Assembly (NCBI GenBank): GCA_031258375.1
Contig: JAIRMX010000235.1
Location: forward strand, 1 to 6,215
Reading direction: 5' to 3'
Origin: Elusimicrobiota bacterium
GTDB taxonomy: Bacteria > Elusimicrobiota > Elusimicrobia > Elusimicrobiales > Elusimicrobiaceae
Length of the DNA stretch: 6,215 bases
A model generated the notes under the pieces. That model made no database searches. It was not told the DNA's origin and worked only from the letters and a program-made list of their open reading frames with translations. This document shows, in pieces, positions 1 through 5,085 of the stretch. Position 1 is the stretch's first letter, and every line of letters starts with the position of its first letter. Position numbers and translations under genes: made by a program.

Positions 1-665
1 AACCCGCTTTCTATGCCAAAATCAAGAGTGAATAAAAAGTTTTTTTGCGGGGAATAAAAAACGGGTGCAAAAGACTTAAGCTCGCCGGCGCGTCCGTTCG
101 ATACATAGGCTACGATAAGTTTACTATCCAAAACGCTTAAGGATTTGTTTTTAAGTTTAAGCAGCGCGGGAAAATCCGTTCCGTGCGCCGCGAGATTATG
201 TTTTTGCTTTCCGATTTCATTTATGAAATCCCCTTCGCTTATGCGATATCCGGTTTTGTTATTCCTATAAACGTATTGCGATTTTTCGGGAGTAAATTTT
301 ATAAGCGCGATATCGTAAACGGCTTTGTTTGAATTGCCGCCGGCAAATATTTTTACAGCATTATCCGACGCGGAAGATATTTTAGTCTGCATATCCATTT
401 CGTAATCCGGCGATACGAACAGACGCGCCTGAAGTATGCAGCCGTTGCCGCACATATGCTGCAGACAATGCGCCGCGGTTATAAACCATTCTTTTGATAG
501 GCGCGTAGCTTGGCATTTAAACGCCGAAGCGTTTTCCTGCGGCGTCAAACCTTCTACGACATTAATTTCGTAATTGTAGTTGAAGCCGCGCATATTGCTT
601 TGCGCTTGTAAATCCGCATGTATAAATAAAAATGGCAGTAATAAAATAATTGATATATTTCTCAC
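1..665 (-). CDS. Secreted trypsin-like (chymotrypsin-fold) serine protease, 3' partial
   Basis: This open frame of 221 codons starts at GTG (663-665) and runs off the left edge without a stop. Residues 1-21 form a signal peptide with a hydrophobic core (ISIILLLPFLF) and a plausible cleavage after LQA. The mature part carries the S1-family catalytic histidine in TAAHC (His66) and a catalytic aspartate in YDIALIKF (Asp118). The visible part ends at FGIESG, a context that in this fold usually leads into the catalytic serine, which would lie just outside. A short Cys-rich stretch follows the histidine (HCLQHMCGNGC; Cys67, 72, 76) and may form disulfides, which fits export. An AAAGGAG ribosome-binding site lies at 678-684, 12 bases before GTG, slightly far. 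Substrate unknown. The gene is separated by 168 bases from the phosphatase gene upstream. I am confident of the family; start and activity are less sure. Confidence 0.8.
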   Translation of the reverse strand, partial: MRNISIILLLPFLFIHADLQAQSNMRGFNYNYEINVVEGLTPQENASAFKCQATRLSKEWFITAAHCLQHMCGNGCILQARLFVSPDYEMDMQTKISSASDNAVKIFAGGNSNKAVYDIALIKFTPEKSQYVYRNNKTGYRISEGDFINEIGKQKHNLAAHGTDFPALLKLKNKSLSVLDSKLIVAYVSNGRAGELKSFAPVFYSPQKNFLFTLDFGIESG

Positions 666-759
666 AATTTTTTGCCGCTCCTTTATATTATAATAACAAT
701 TTTTTATGTAATCTGCAGTATTTGTATTGTAATTTGCGGATAATATTAAATCAAGTTCA

Positions 760-776
760 TCGCCGAGATGCGGCGA
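760..776. repeat. Short perfect inverted repeat between phosphatase and protease genes
   Basis: TCGCCG (760-765) and CGGCGA (771-776) form a 6-bp hairpin with a 5-base loop in the 168-base gap. Neither strand has a T-run after the stem, so it does not qualify as a standard intrinsic terminator. It may still mark the transcript end after the phosphatase gene. Confidence 0.35.
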
Positions 777-833
777 GGCCTTATAGGTAAAAAATTGCAA
801 TCAATCCGCTCTATAATTTTTCTAAAGGATCTC

Positions 834-1469
834 TCAAATAGGTTTTTTTAATATTTCCAAAACGGGTTTGAAATCTTTAAGTTCGAAAAATTTTATTTTA
901 TTTGTTTTGCAGAGTTTTGCAAGTTTGTCGGCGGCAAAAACTATGCCGGCAGATTTTGCGGCTGGAAAATCGCTCGGCCCGTCGCCCGCAAATATGACTT
1001 TATAGCCCTTTTGCTTATAAAAATCTACGCGCGATTTTTTGAAGTCTTCAAGCGTCAAATCCGCAAAATGGGGGAAATCAACTTTGATTTTCCTCCCGTC
1101 AAATACGCCGCGCATGGAATATACTATGATATCTTTTATATTGCCGCGTTTTAAAACCGGGCTAATATAAATATCAAGCCCTCCGCTTGCAATTTCAAAC
1201 GGTATCGCGTTTTGTTTCGCATAACCCGCCAGCTCGTCAAAGCCCGGCCGTATTTTGGCAAAAGACAATACAAGCTCTTCAAATTCTTCTTTGGAAAAAT
1301 TCATGCGGCCAAAATGATATGCCATCCATTCTTTGGCGTCTTTATTTTGTTTATAGTCTTCTTCTATTCCTTGAAGCGTTATCGAACCCGCGCGTAAAGC
1401 CAAAGTATTGCCTATGTCGCGCGTTGTCACGGTGCCGTCAAAATCGGTAATTATTGCGTATTTATTCAC
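834..1469 (-). CDS. HAD superfamily (subfamily IB, MtnX/SerB-like) phosphatase
   Basis: A 211-residue haloacid dehalogenase-fold phosphatase, probably cytosolic. Motif I is DFDGT at residues 9-13, with Asp9 as nucleophile and Asp11 as acid/base. Motif II is the serine of ASGG (Ser95). Motif III is probably Lys144 or Lys145. Motif IV is GDGPSDFPAA, with Asp163 and Asp167 binding magnesium. Length and layout resemble MtnX of the methionine salvage pathway (2-hydroxy-3-keto-5-methylthiopentenyl-1-phosphate phosphatase) and phosphoserine phosphatase. No other salvage gene is visible, so the substrate is left open. The start is GTG (1467-1469); its GTGA overlaps the stop of the upstream metallo-hydrolase by 4 bases, implying translational coupling. 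No separate ribosome-binding site is needed. Confidence 0.88.
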   Translation of the reverse strand: MNKYAIITDFDGTVTTRDIGNTLALRAGSITLQGIEEDYKQNKDAKEWMAYHFGRMNFSKEEFEELVLSFAKIRPGFDELAGYAKQNAIPFEIASGGLDIYISPVLKRGNIKDIIVYSMRGVFDGRKIKVDFPHFADLTLEDFKKSRVDFYKQKGYKVIFAGDGPSDFPAAKSAGIVFAADKLAKLCKTNKIKFFELKDFKPVLEILKKPI

Positions 1470-2095
1470 GGCAGCATATCCTCAAAAGCTTTTGTGTCCG
1501 AAACGGCTAGTTTCATAAAAGGATTATTTTTTATTTCACAGCCTATGGTCGTGCCGCTGTTTTCGTCCTGCCCGTAAGCGTGTCCGCTGTAAACTTTAGT
1601 TTCCGGCGGAAGCCCGGCTAAGCGTATAAGACTTTTTTGCATTTGCGCGGGATCGGATTCCTCAAAATCCGTCCTGCCGCACGCTCCGGCAAAAAGCGTG
1701 TCTCCGGTAAAAACCGCGTCTTCAATTTTTATGCATATGGAACCTTTCGTATGGCCGGGCGTATGCATAAACTCTACCGGCAGTCCGATTATGTTGGTTT
1801 TAAAATCGCCTTTGAAAGGCTGCAGCAGGTCGGGTTGAATGCCCGATAACAAAACGTCGTTTTCTTCTATATATCCTTTCAGATTATATTTTTTAAGCAG
1901 CTGCGCCGCGCCCTGCAAATGATCAAAATGACCGTGCGTGAATATAACCGCCTGCGGAGTAAGTTTATTTTCTTCTAAAACGCAGTAAATATTATCCATT
2001 TGCCATGAGGGGTCTATAATTAAAGCGCGGCCGTTATTTTCCGCTATATACGTGCAGTTAAGCATCTCGCCAAGAATAAGAGTACGGATTTTCAT
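1466..2095 (-). CDS. Metallo-beta-lactamase-fold hydrolase, glyoxalase II-like (YcbL type)
   Basis: A 209-residue protein with the full metal-binding set of the glyoxalase II / MBL family: HGHFDH (His54, His56, Asp58, His59), the HTPGHT motif with His115, TGDTLF with bridging Asp132, and SGHAYG with His172. GRTDF (140-144) is also typical of the short YcbL-type members. These lack the C-terminal helical glutathione-binding domain of classical GloB, which fits the short length here. It likely hydrolyses a thioester or ester such as an acylated thiol; the substrate is not determinable. The GG often found after GRTDF/L is replaced by EES. The ATG has no Shine-Dalgarno sequence, but a short candidate gene stops 12 bases upstream, so coupling or leaderless translation is possible. 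Its 3' end overlaps the phosphatase gene by GTGA. Confidence 0.9.
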   Translation of the reverse strand: MKIRTLILGEMLNCTYIAENNGRALIIDPSWQMDNIYCVLEENKLTPQAVIFTHGHFDHLQGAAQLLKKYNLKGYIEENDVLLSGIQPDLLQPFKGDFKTNIIGLPVEFMHTPGHTKGSICIKIEDAVFTGDTLFAGACGRTDFEESDPAQMQKSLIRLAGLPPETKVYSGHAYGQDENSGTTIGCEIKNNPFMKLAVSDTKAFEDMLP

Positions 2096-2107
2096 TATTA
2101 TATTTTA

Positions 2108-2233
2108 TCAAATTACAACGGCTTCATTATTTCTTTTGGGAGCGGGCGTTACATTTCCCACCAGTTTCCATTCACTTTTTTTATGTTCATACCGCTGCAA
2201 ACTTTCTCTGCGGTGGAATTGTTTGATATACAA
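2108..2233 (-). CDS. Possible small gene of 41 codons (unrecognised), or remnant of a longer gene
   Basis: This frame starts at TTG (2231-2233), eight bases after GAGGT (2242-2246), and ends in TGA (2108-2110), 12 bases before the ATG of the metallo-hydrolase. The product is basic in its first half (HRRESLQRYEHKK) and ends in WKLVGNVTPAPKRNNEAVVI, which looks protein-like rather than random. The frame is closed by a stop just upstream of the ribosome-binding site, so a longer ancestor would have to be broken. Support is the good ribosome-binding site spacing and the lack of any such site for the next gene, which this frame could feed by coupling. The rare TTG start and short length argue for caution. 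Confidence 0.35.
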   Translation of the reverse strand: MYIKQFHRRESLQRYEHKKSEWKLVGNVTPAPKRNNEAVVI

Positions 2234-2238
2234 TATCT

Positions 2239-2250
2239 TTTACCTCGTTA
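2239..2250 (-). repeat. 12-base TAACGAGGTAAA repeat, copy 2 (stop codon plus ribosome-binding site)
   Basis: Identical to 3025-3036, which holds the pilin ribosome-binding site. Here the first three bases are the stop codon of the pilin remnant and GAGGT would serve the 41-codon frame. Flanking bases do not match, so the identity is limited to 12 bases. Confidence 0.6.
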
Positions 2251-2496
2251 ATCAAAACATATAGTATATCTGACGCCAAGACAATCTGTATCGTTTTTAA
2301 AACCAAATAACTTCCAGCAGTATTTGTTTTGAATCGTTTCGTGAAACTTCCTTATACAAAAAAATTTCTGCTGATTATCATATCTCATAGCCCAACAGTT
2401 ATTATATTCGTTAGACTGTACTTTCCATGCCAAAACGCTGCCTCCGCCAAAACCCCAAGATAACGAAATAGACCCTTCGTTCACGCAAATAGAATC
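2248..2496 (-). pseudogene. Orphan C-terminal part of a second pilin-like protein (pilin remnant)
   Basis: The frame is open from just after a TAA at 2497-2499 down to TAA at 2248-2250. It encodes 82 residues, 78 of them after an internal GTG at 2484. It resembles the C-terminal domain of a pilin and lacks any N-terminal methylation motif or hydrophobic helix. Shared traits with the intact pilin upstream are a glycine-rich stretch (GFGGGS) followed by a Cys-rich tail in which a Cys-(13)-Cys spacing parallels the Cys-(11)-Cys of the neighbour (YNNCWAMRYDNQQKFFC against DTLCIAYNDKYKKMC) and a later C-W pair. No Shine-Dalgarno sequence precedes GTG 2484, which argues against independent translation. 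The best reading is a tandem pilin copy that lost its 5' end. A small Cys-rich gene of its own is possible but less likely. Confidence 0.5.
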
Positions 2497-2521
2497 TTAG
2501 GTAGTCAAGGATAAATTTTTA

Positions 2522-3022
2522 TCATTCTTCAATAAAATAGCATGAAACGCCTGTACCCCAGCAGGTGGGGTTATATCCCGTGTCGGCAGAAAGCGTAGCC
2601 TTACCTAAAGATTCGCACATCTTTTTATATTTATCGTTATATGCAATACATAATGTGTCGGCTGCTCTTTGTATAATTGCATATCTACCATTATAAATCA
2701 TTGTGCCAAGCGAATCTCCTCCTGTACTTGCCGCATAGCGAAACCCTTTATTTGTGGTAATCCACGATATATTATTACCATCTGTAGCCAGAGAACCATA
2801 TATATCTAAATCTAATTCTTCTATGTGAGATGTATATCTGCCATGTATAAGAAAGAAAAATTTATTTAGATCCGCAATCTTTTTAGTCATGCTTAAAGCT
2901 TCTATAGCCTTTGTTTTATTCATAACTTTTAAATATTGCGGAACTGCAATTGCGGCAAGAATGCCTATAATTAAAATCACCACTAATAGTTCCATTAGCG
3001 TAAAACCTTTTTTGTTTTTCAT
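2522..3022 (-). CDS. Type IV pilin-like protein (prepilin / major pseudopilin family)
   Basis: A complete 166-residue prepilin. The leader MKNKKG is followed by the class III signal, with predicted prepilin peptidase cleavage between Gly6 and Phe7. Mature Phe1 is the expected N-methylated residue, and the invariant Glu5 is Glu11 of the precursor. Residues 7-28 form the hydrophobic assembly helix (ELLVVILIIGILAAIAVP), running on as an amphipathic helix to about residue 60. The C-terminal domain has four cysteines (125, 136, 154, 161) that can pair, and ends in a Cys-rich tail. It should be exported and assembled into a pilus or type II secretion-like fibre, but no assembly genes are in this window. 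The ATG sits six bases after GAGG (3029-3032). A 372-base structured leader lies upstream and a second, broken pilin lies downstream. Codons look more AT-rich than in eno or xthA. Confidence 0.92.
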   Translation of the reverse strand: MKNKKGFTLMELLVVILIIGILAAIAVPQYLKVMNKTKAIEALSMTKKIADLNKFFFLIHGRYTSHIEELDLDIYGSLATDGNNISWITTNKGFRYAASTGGDSLGTMIYNGRYAIIQRAADTLCIAYNDKYKKMCESLGKATLSADTGYNPTCWGTGVSCYFIEE

Positions 3023-3024
3023 AA

Positions 3025-3036
3025 TTTACCTCGTTA
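3025..3036 (-). promoter_or_regulatory. Pilin ribosome-binding site within the TAACGAGGTAAA repeat, copy 1
   Basis: GAGG at 3029-3032 lies six bases before the pilin ATG, an ideal distance. The surrounding 12 bases recur exactly at 2239-2250 behind the pilin remnant. GGTAAA within the site is complementary to TTTACC in the 5' arm of the tetraloop hairpin at 3132-3155. Confidence 0.75.
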
Positions 3037-3068
3037 TTTTAATTCGACGCCTGCAGCGTTAGCTTTTT

Positions 3069-3086
3069 GGCCGATAAAAAACGGCC
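3069..3086 (-). other. GGCCG/CGGCC hairpin in the pilin leader
   Basis: GGCCG (3069-3073) and CGGCC (3082-3086) pair around an 8-base A/T loop. The T-run lies in the loop on the minus strand, and no T-tract follows the stem in the direction of transcription, so it is not a standard terminator. It is the last stem before the pilin ribosome-binding site. Confidence 0.5.
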
Positions 3087-3099
3087 GCCATATTTGAGC

Positions 3100-3290
3100 C
3101 ACTTACGGTAACTCAATATATAACAGCCGTGGTTTACCGCCTTTCGGCGGTAAACGCTCGGCACAAAACAACTTGGGAGCTACCCTTATCATTCTGTGCC
3201 TGATAACGAGCTGCTTTTGGACCGTAAGTGTGCTTTTGATATCTCAAAAGCTCTCCTTGTTCTTCACAAGGTTCCAAAAACAGTATCAAA
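3100..3290 (-). ncRNA. Structured RNA with predicted pseudoknots, pilin 5' leader or separate small RNA; class unrecognised
   Basis: Helices found by eye on the minus strand, in 5' to 3' order. Helix X pairs 3274-3283 with 3211-3220 (nine Watson-Crick pairs, one G-U). Hairpin 3255-3260/3266-3271 is CCTTGT with ACAAGG. Hairpin 3233-3239/3244-3250 is CTTTTGA with TCAAAAG. Helix S1 pairs 3221-3230 with 3100-3109, a perfect 10 bp (CACTTACGGT). Nested inside S1 are GCTCG/CGAGC (3156-3160/3207-3211), GCACA/TGTGC (3161-3165/3195-3199), and a 10-bp hairpin 3132-3141/3146-3155 capped by GAAA. The strand order X5', S1-5', X3', S1-3' makes a pseudoknot whose strands abut at 3220/3221. TTATCA/TGATAA (3186-3191/3201-3206) would add a second. 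The tetraloop is GAAA (GNRA) only on the minus strand, which supports that orientation. It does not match tmRNA, RNase P, SRP, 6S, c-di-GMP or group I intron signatures that I know. Confidence 0.6.
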
Positions 3291-3359
3291 TTTTTATAAG
3301 ACTTTTACCCTTAATTACTTAATTATGAATTCCTCGCATTAGTTTTTTAATATAAGTTT

Positions 3360-3389
3360 ATTTTAGCACAAATTTATACGATGCCGCAA
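3360..3389 (-). promoter_or_regulatory. Candidate sigma-70-type promoter for the leader RNA and pilin
   Basis: TTGCGG (3384-3389) and TAAAAT (3360-3365) are separated by 18 bases. The -10 box matches 5 of 6 consensus positions, the -35 box only the TTG. Transcription would start near 3353, giving a leader of about 330 bases before the pilin ATG that contains the whole structured element. In this AT-rich stretch chance matches are common. Confidence 0.3.
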
Positions 3390-3394
3390 ACTCC

Positions 3395-3691
3395 TTACTT
3401 ATCTTGCGCCTCTTTTTTAATCCTAAACTCAATTTCGCCTTTCTGAGACATATGGTATTTTACGCGCGCGGCTTCTTCTATATGCGAGACGTCGCCGTTT
3501 TGTATTTTCTCGTATTCTTCCGTTAGACGCTTATATTCTTCGTCAAGCGAAGCGTTTTCTTTGTTTAATTTTTGAATCATAAACATATTGTGCATAAGTC
3601 CGGAAAAATTTTTGCCAAATATCAATACTGCCGCCATTACTGCGGCGGCAAGTATTAATATGTTTTTTTTGGACTTAAAGAATTTCTTCAC
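3395..3691 (-). CDS. ftsB: FtsB/DivIC-like septum formation initiator protein
   Basis: A 98-residue bitopic inner-membrane protein. It has a short basic cytoplasmic N-terminus (MKKFFKSKKN), one membrane segment at about residues 10-27, a periplasmic coiled coil at about 38-65 (EEYKRLTEEYEKIQ), and the family's closing motif in which ARxxYHM is followed by KGEIEFRI. In known bacteria FtsB/DivIC joins FtsL and FtsQ/DivIB in the divisome and helps activate septal wall synthesis; length and layout are normal for the family. The GTG start (3689-3691) overlaps the eno stop as GTGA, so translation is probably coupled to enolase, and the two genes likely share the promoter before eno. The same eno-ftsB order occurs in many proteobacteria; here the usual ispD does not follow. 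The symbol is given on family resemblance; DivIC would be equally fair. Confidence 0.82.
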   Translation of the reverse strand: MKKFFKSKKNILILAAAVMAAVLIFGKNFSGLMHNMFMIQKLNKENASLDEEYKRLTEEYEKIQNGDVSHIEEAARVKYHMSQKGEIEFRIKKEAQDK

Positions 3692-4956
3692 TTTTTGAAC
3701 ACTTTGTTTTTCGCGTATTTTGCCGCTTTGGCAAGTTCTTCTTCTATCACGAGCAGGCGATTATACTTGGCGGTTCTTTCGCTGCGGCACGGAGCGCCGG
3801 TTTTTATCGCGCCCGCGTTTGTGGCCACGGCAAAATCTGCTATAAAAGCGTCTTCGGTTTCGCCGGAGCGATGGGAAATTATCGCCGTATATCCCGCCGT
3901 TTTGGCTTGCGCTATTACGTCGACTGTTTCGCTGACCGTGCCGATTTGATTTAACTTTATCAGTATTGAATTTGCGGCTTTTTGCTCGATGCCCTTTGTT
4001 AAGCGGTTTTTATTGGTAACAAACAAATCGTCGCCTACTATATTGACTTTCTTGCCGAGTTTTTCCGTATAATGCCGCCAGCCGTCCCAATCGTCCTCGT
4101 GCAGAGGGTCTTCTGTTGAAACAAGCGGATATTTTGCAGCCCAGCCCGCGTAAATCTGAGTCATTTCTTTTGCGGTGCGAAGTTTGCCTTCAAATTTATA
4201 TTTGCCGTCCGCAAAAAATTCGCTTGCCGCGGCGTCTATTGCAAGAGATATATTTTTATAACCGGCTTCGCCGGCGGCGGCCAAAATCGTTTTCAGAACG
4301 TCCTCGTGTTTATGTATTTTGGGGGCAAAACCGCCTTCGTCGCCGACGGCCGTCACCATACCTTTTTTTGCAAGTATTTTTTTAAGGGTTTGATAGACTT
4401 CGCACGCGGCGCGAAGAGCTTCTTTAAAGCTGGAAGCCGCGGCGGGCACAATCATAAACTCCTGAACGTCGAGCCCGCTGTCGGCGTGTTTGCCGCCGTT
4501 AATAATATTGAGCATGGGCGCGGGCAGAAGGAAATCTTTTTCTTTGATTTTATAAATATTCCTTATATATTTGTAAAGCGGCTGTTTTGCGGAAATTGCG
4601 CCCGAGCGCAAAACCGCCATCGATACCGCCAAAATCGCGTTTGCGCCGAGTTTGCCTTTGTTTGGCGTGCCGTCAAGTTCGATCATAGTTTTATCAATAT
4701 TTCTAATGTCCAAAGAATCTTTGCCCAAAAGAACTTTCTCTATTTTTGCAACGTTTTTAACGGCTTTTAAAACTCCCTTTCCGTTATATCTTTTAGCGCC
4801 GTCTCTAAGCTCGACCGCTTCGTGAGAGCCTGTCGAAGCCCCGCTCGGCACCGCCGCGACGCCTGCGCTGCCGTCGGAAAGTCTGACTTCCGCCTGCACG
4901 GTCGGAAACCCGCGCGAATCTAGAATTTCGCGAGCTTTAACTGAAGTTATTTTCAT
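3688..4956 (-). CDS. eno: Enolase (phosphopyruvate hydratase)
   Basis: A complete 422-residue enolase, normal length, catalysing the reversible conversion of 2-phosphoglycerate to phosphoenolpyruvate in glycolysis in the cytosol. The N-terminal capping domain has the SGASTG loop (Ser41). The barrel carries the expected catalytic and metal residues: His157 in GGKHAD, Glu166, Glu207 in VGDEGGF, Asp241 in AIDAAASEF, Glu282 in STEDPLHEDDW, Asp309 in VGDDLFVTN, Lys334 in ILIKLNQIG, His362-Arg-Ser in SHRSGETED, and Lys385 in KTGAPCRSERTAKYNRL. The ATG follows AAAGGAG (4968-4974) at 11 bases. A promoter-like pair lies just upstream. The 3' end overlaps the ftsB-like gene by four bases. Nothing in the sequence suggests loss of activity. 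Confidence 0.98.
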   Translation of the reverse strand: MKITSVKAREILDSRGFPTVQAEVRLSDGSAGVAAVPSGASTGSHEAVELRDGAKRYNGKGVLKAVKNVAKIEKVLLGKDSLDIRNIDKTMIELDGTPNKGKLGANAILAVSMAVLRSGAISAKQPLYKYIRNIYKIKEKDFLLPAPMLNIINGGKHADSGLDVQEFMIVPAAASSFKEALRAACEVYQTLKKILAKKGMVTAVGDEGGFAPKIHKHEDVLKTILAAAGEAGYKNISLAIDAAASEFFADGKYKFEGKLRTAKEMTQIYAGWAAKYPLVSTEDPLHEDDWDGWRHYTEKLGKKVNIVGDDLFVTNKNRLTKGIEQKAANSILIKLNQIGTVSETVDVIAQAKTAGYTAIISHRSGETEDAFIADFAVATNAGAIKTGAPCRSERTAKYNRLLVIEEELAKAAKYAKNKVFKK

Positions 4957-4976
4957 AAGACAATTTTCTCCTTTAA

Positions 4977-5005
4977 TTTATATTATAAATTATATCAATT
5001 TACAA
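4977..5005 (-). promoter_or_regulatory. Candidate sigma-70-type promoter for eno-ftsB
   Basis: TTGTAA (5000-5005) and TATAAA (4977-4982) lie 17 bases apart, the consensus spacing, matching 4 of 6 and 5 of 6 positions. The start site would fall near 4970, so the leader would be only about 15-20 bases, with the ribosome-binding site (4968-4974) at its very 5' end. That is tight and lowers confidence. Confidence 0.35.
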
Positions 5006-5085
5006 CTTGCGCGGGATATTAACGCGACGGCAGGCATATTGCCGGCATGGTATTTGGCGGCGAAATTTGCCTTGCCGAATTTTTA

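Larger units (their letters stand above)
3023..3394 (-). other. Gene-free region of 372 bases between ftsB-like gene and pilin gene
   Basis: No convincing coding frame is present on either strand. From the ftsB side it holds a candidate promoter (3360-3389), then an AT-rich stretch with a perfect tandem CTTAATTA duplication (3310-3325). The structured RNA element (about 3100-3290), the GGCCG hairpin and the pilin ribosome-binding site follow. An AAGGAG directly after the ftsB stop (3391-3396) has no start codon at a usable distance and looks vestigial. Confidence 0.7.

Noticed and set aside
687..692. Perfect TATAAT upstream of the serine protease
   Set aside because: No -35 box lies at 16-18 bases, and the start site it implies would cut off the ribosome-binding site at 678-684.
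2097..2102. Perfect TATAAT one base before the hydrolase ATG
   Set aside because: No -35-like hexamer at the right distance. It would need a leaderless transcript, so it is not listed as a promoter, though a start-site map could revive it.
3069..3086. GGCCG hairpin as a transcription terminator
   Set aside because: The T-run is in the loop and not after the stem on the minus strand, and the pilin gene lies downstream.
3039..3164. Minus-strand 41-codon frame from GTG 3164 through the structured region
   Set aside because: It has no ribosome-binding site, and the frame runs straight through a perfect 10-bp hairpin and one arm of a long helix. The RNA structure explains this sequence better than coding does.
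3100..3290. Group I intron, tmRNA, RNase P RNA or c-di-GMP riboswitch
   Set aside because: The interleaved helix order recalls group I P3/P7, but the conserved P7 guanosine-site sequence, a P4-P6 domain and split exons are absent. The tmRNA ends and tag, the RNase P GAAAGTCC-type core and GEMM core motifs are also absent.
4306..4770. Plus-strand open frame of 154 codons opposite enolase
   Set aside because: It lies wholly antisense to a complete, well-conserved enolase gene, and its product is rich in Arg/Phe/Cys as expected for a shadow frame. Other plus-strand frames in the window are rejected for the same reason.
5006..5085. Possible terminator hairpin after xthA (GGCA/TGCC near 5035-5045)
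   Set aside because: Only 4 bp of stem and no T-tract; not supportable.
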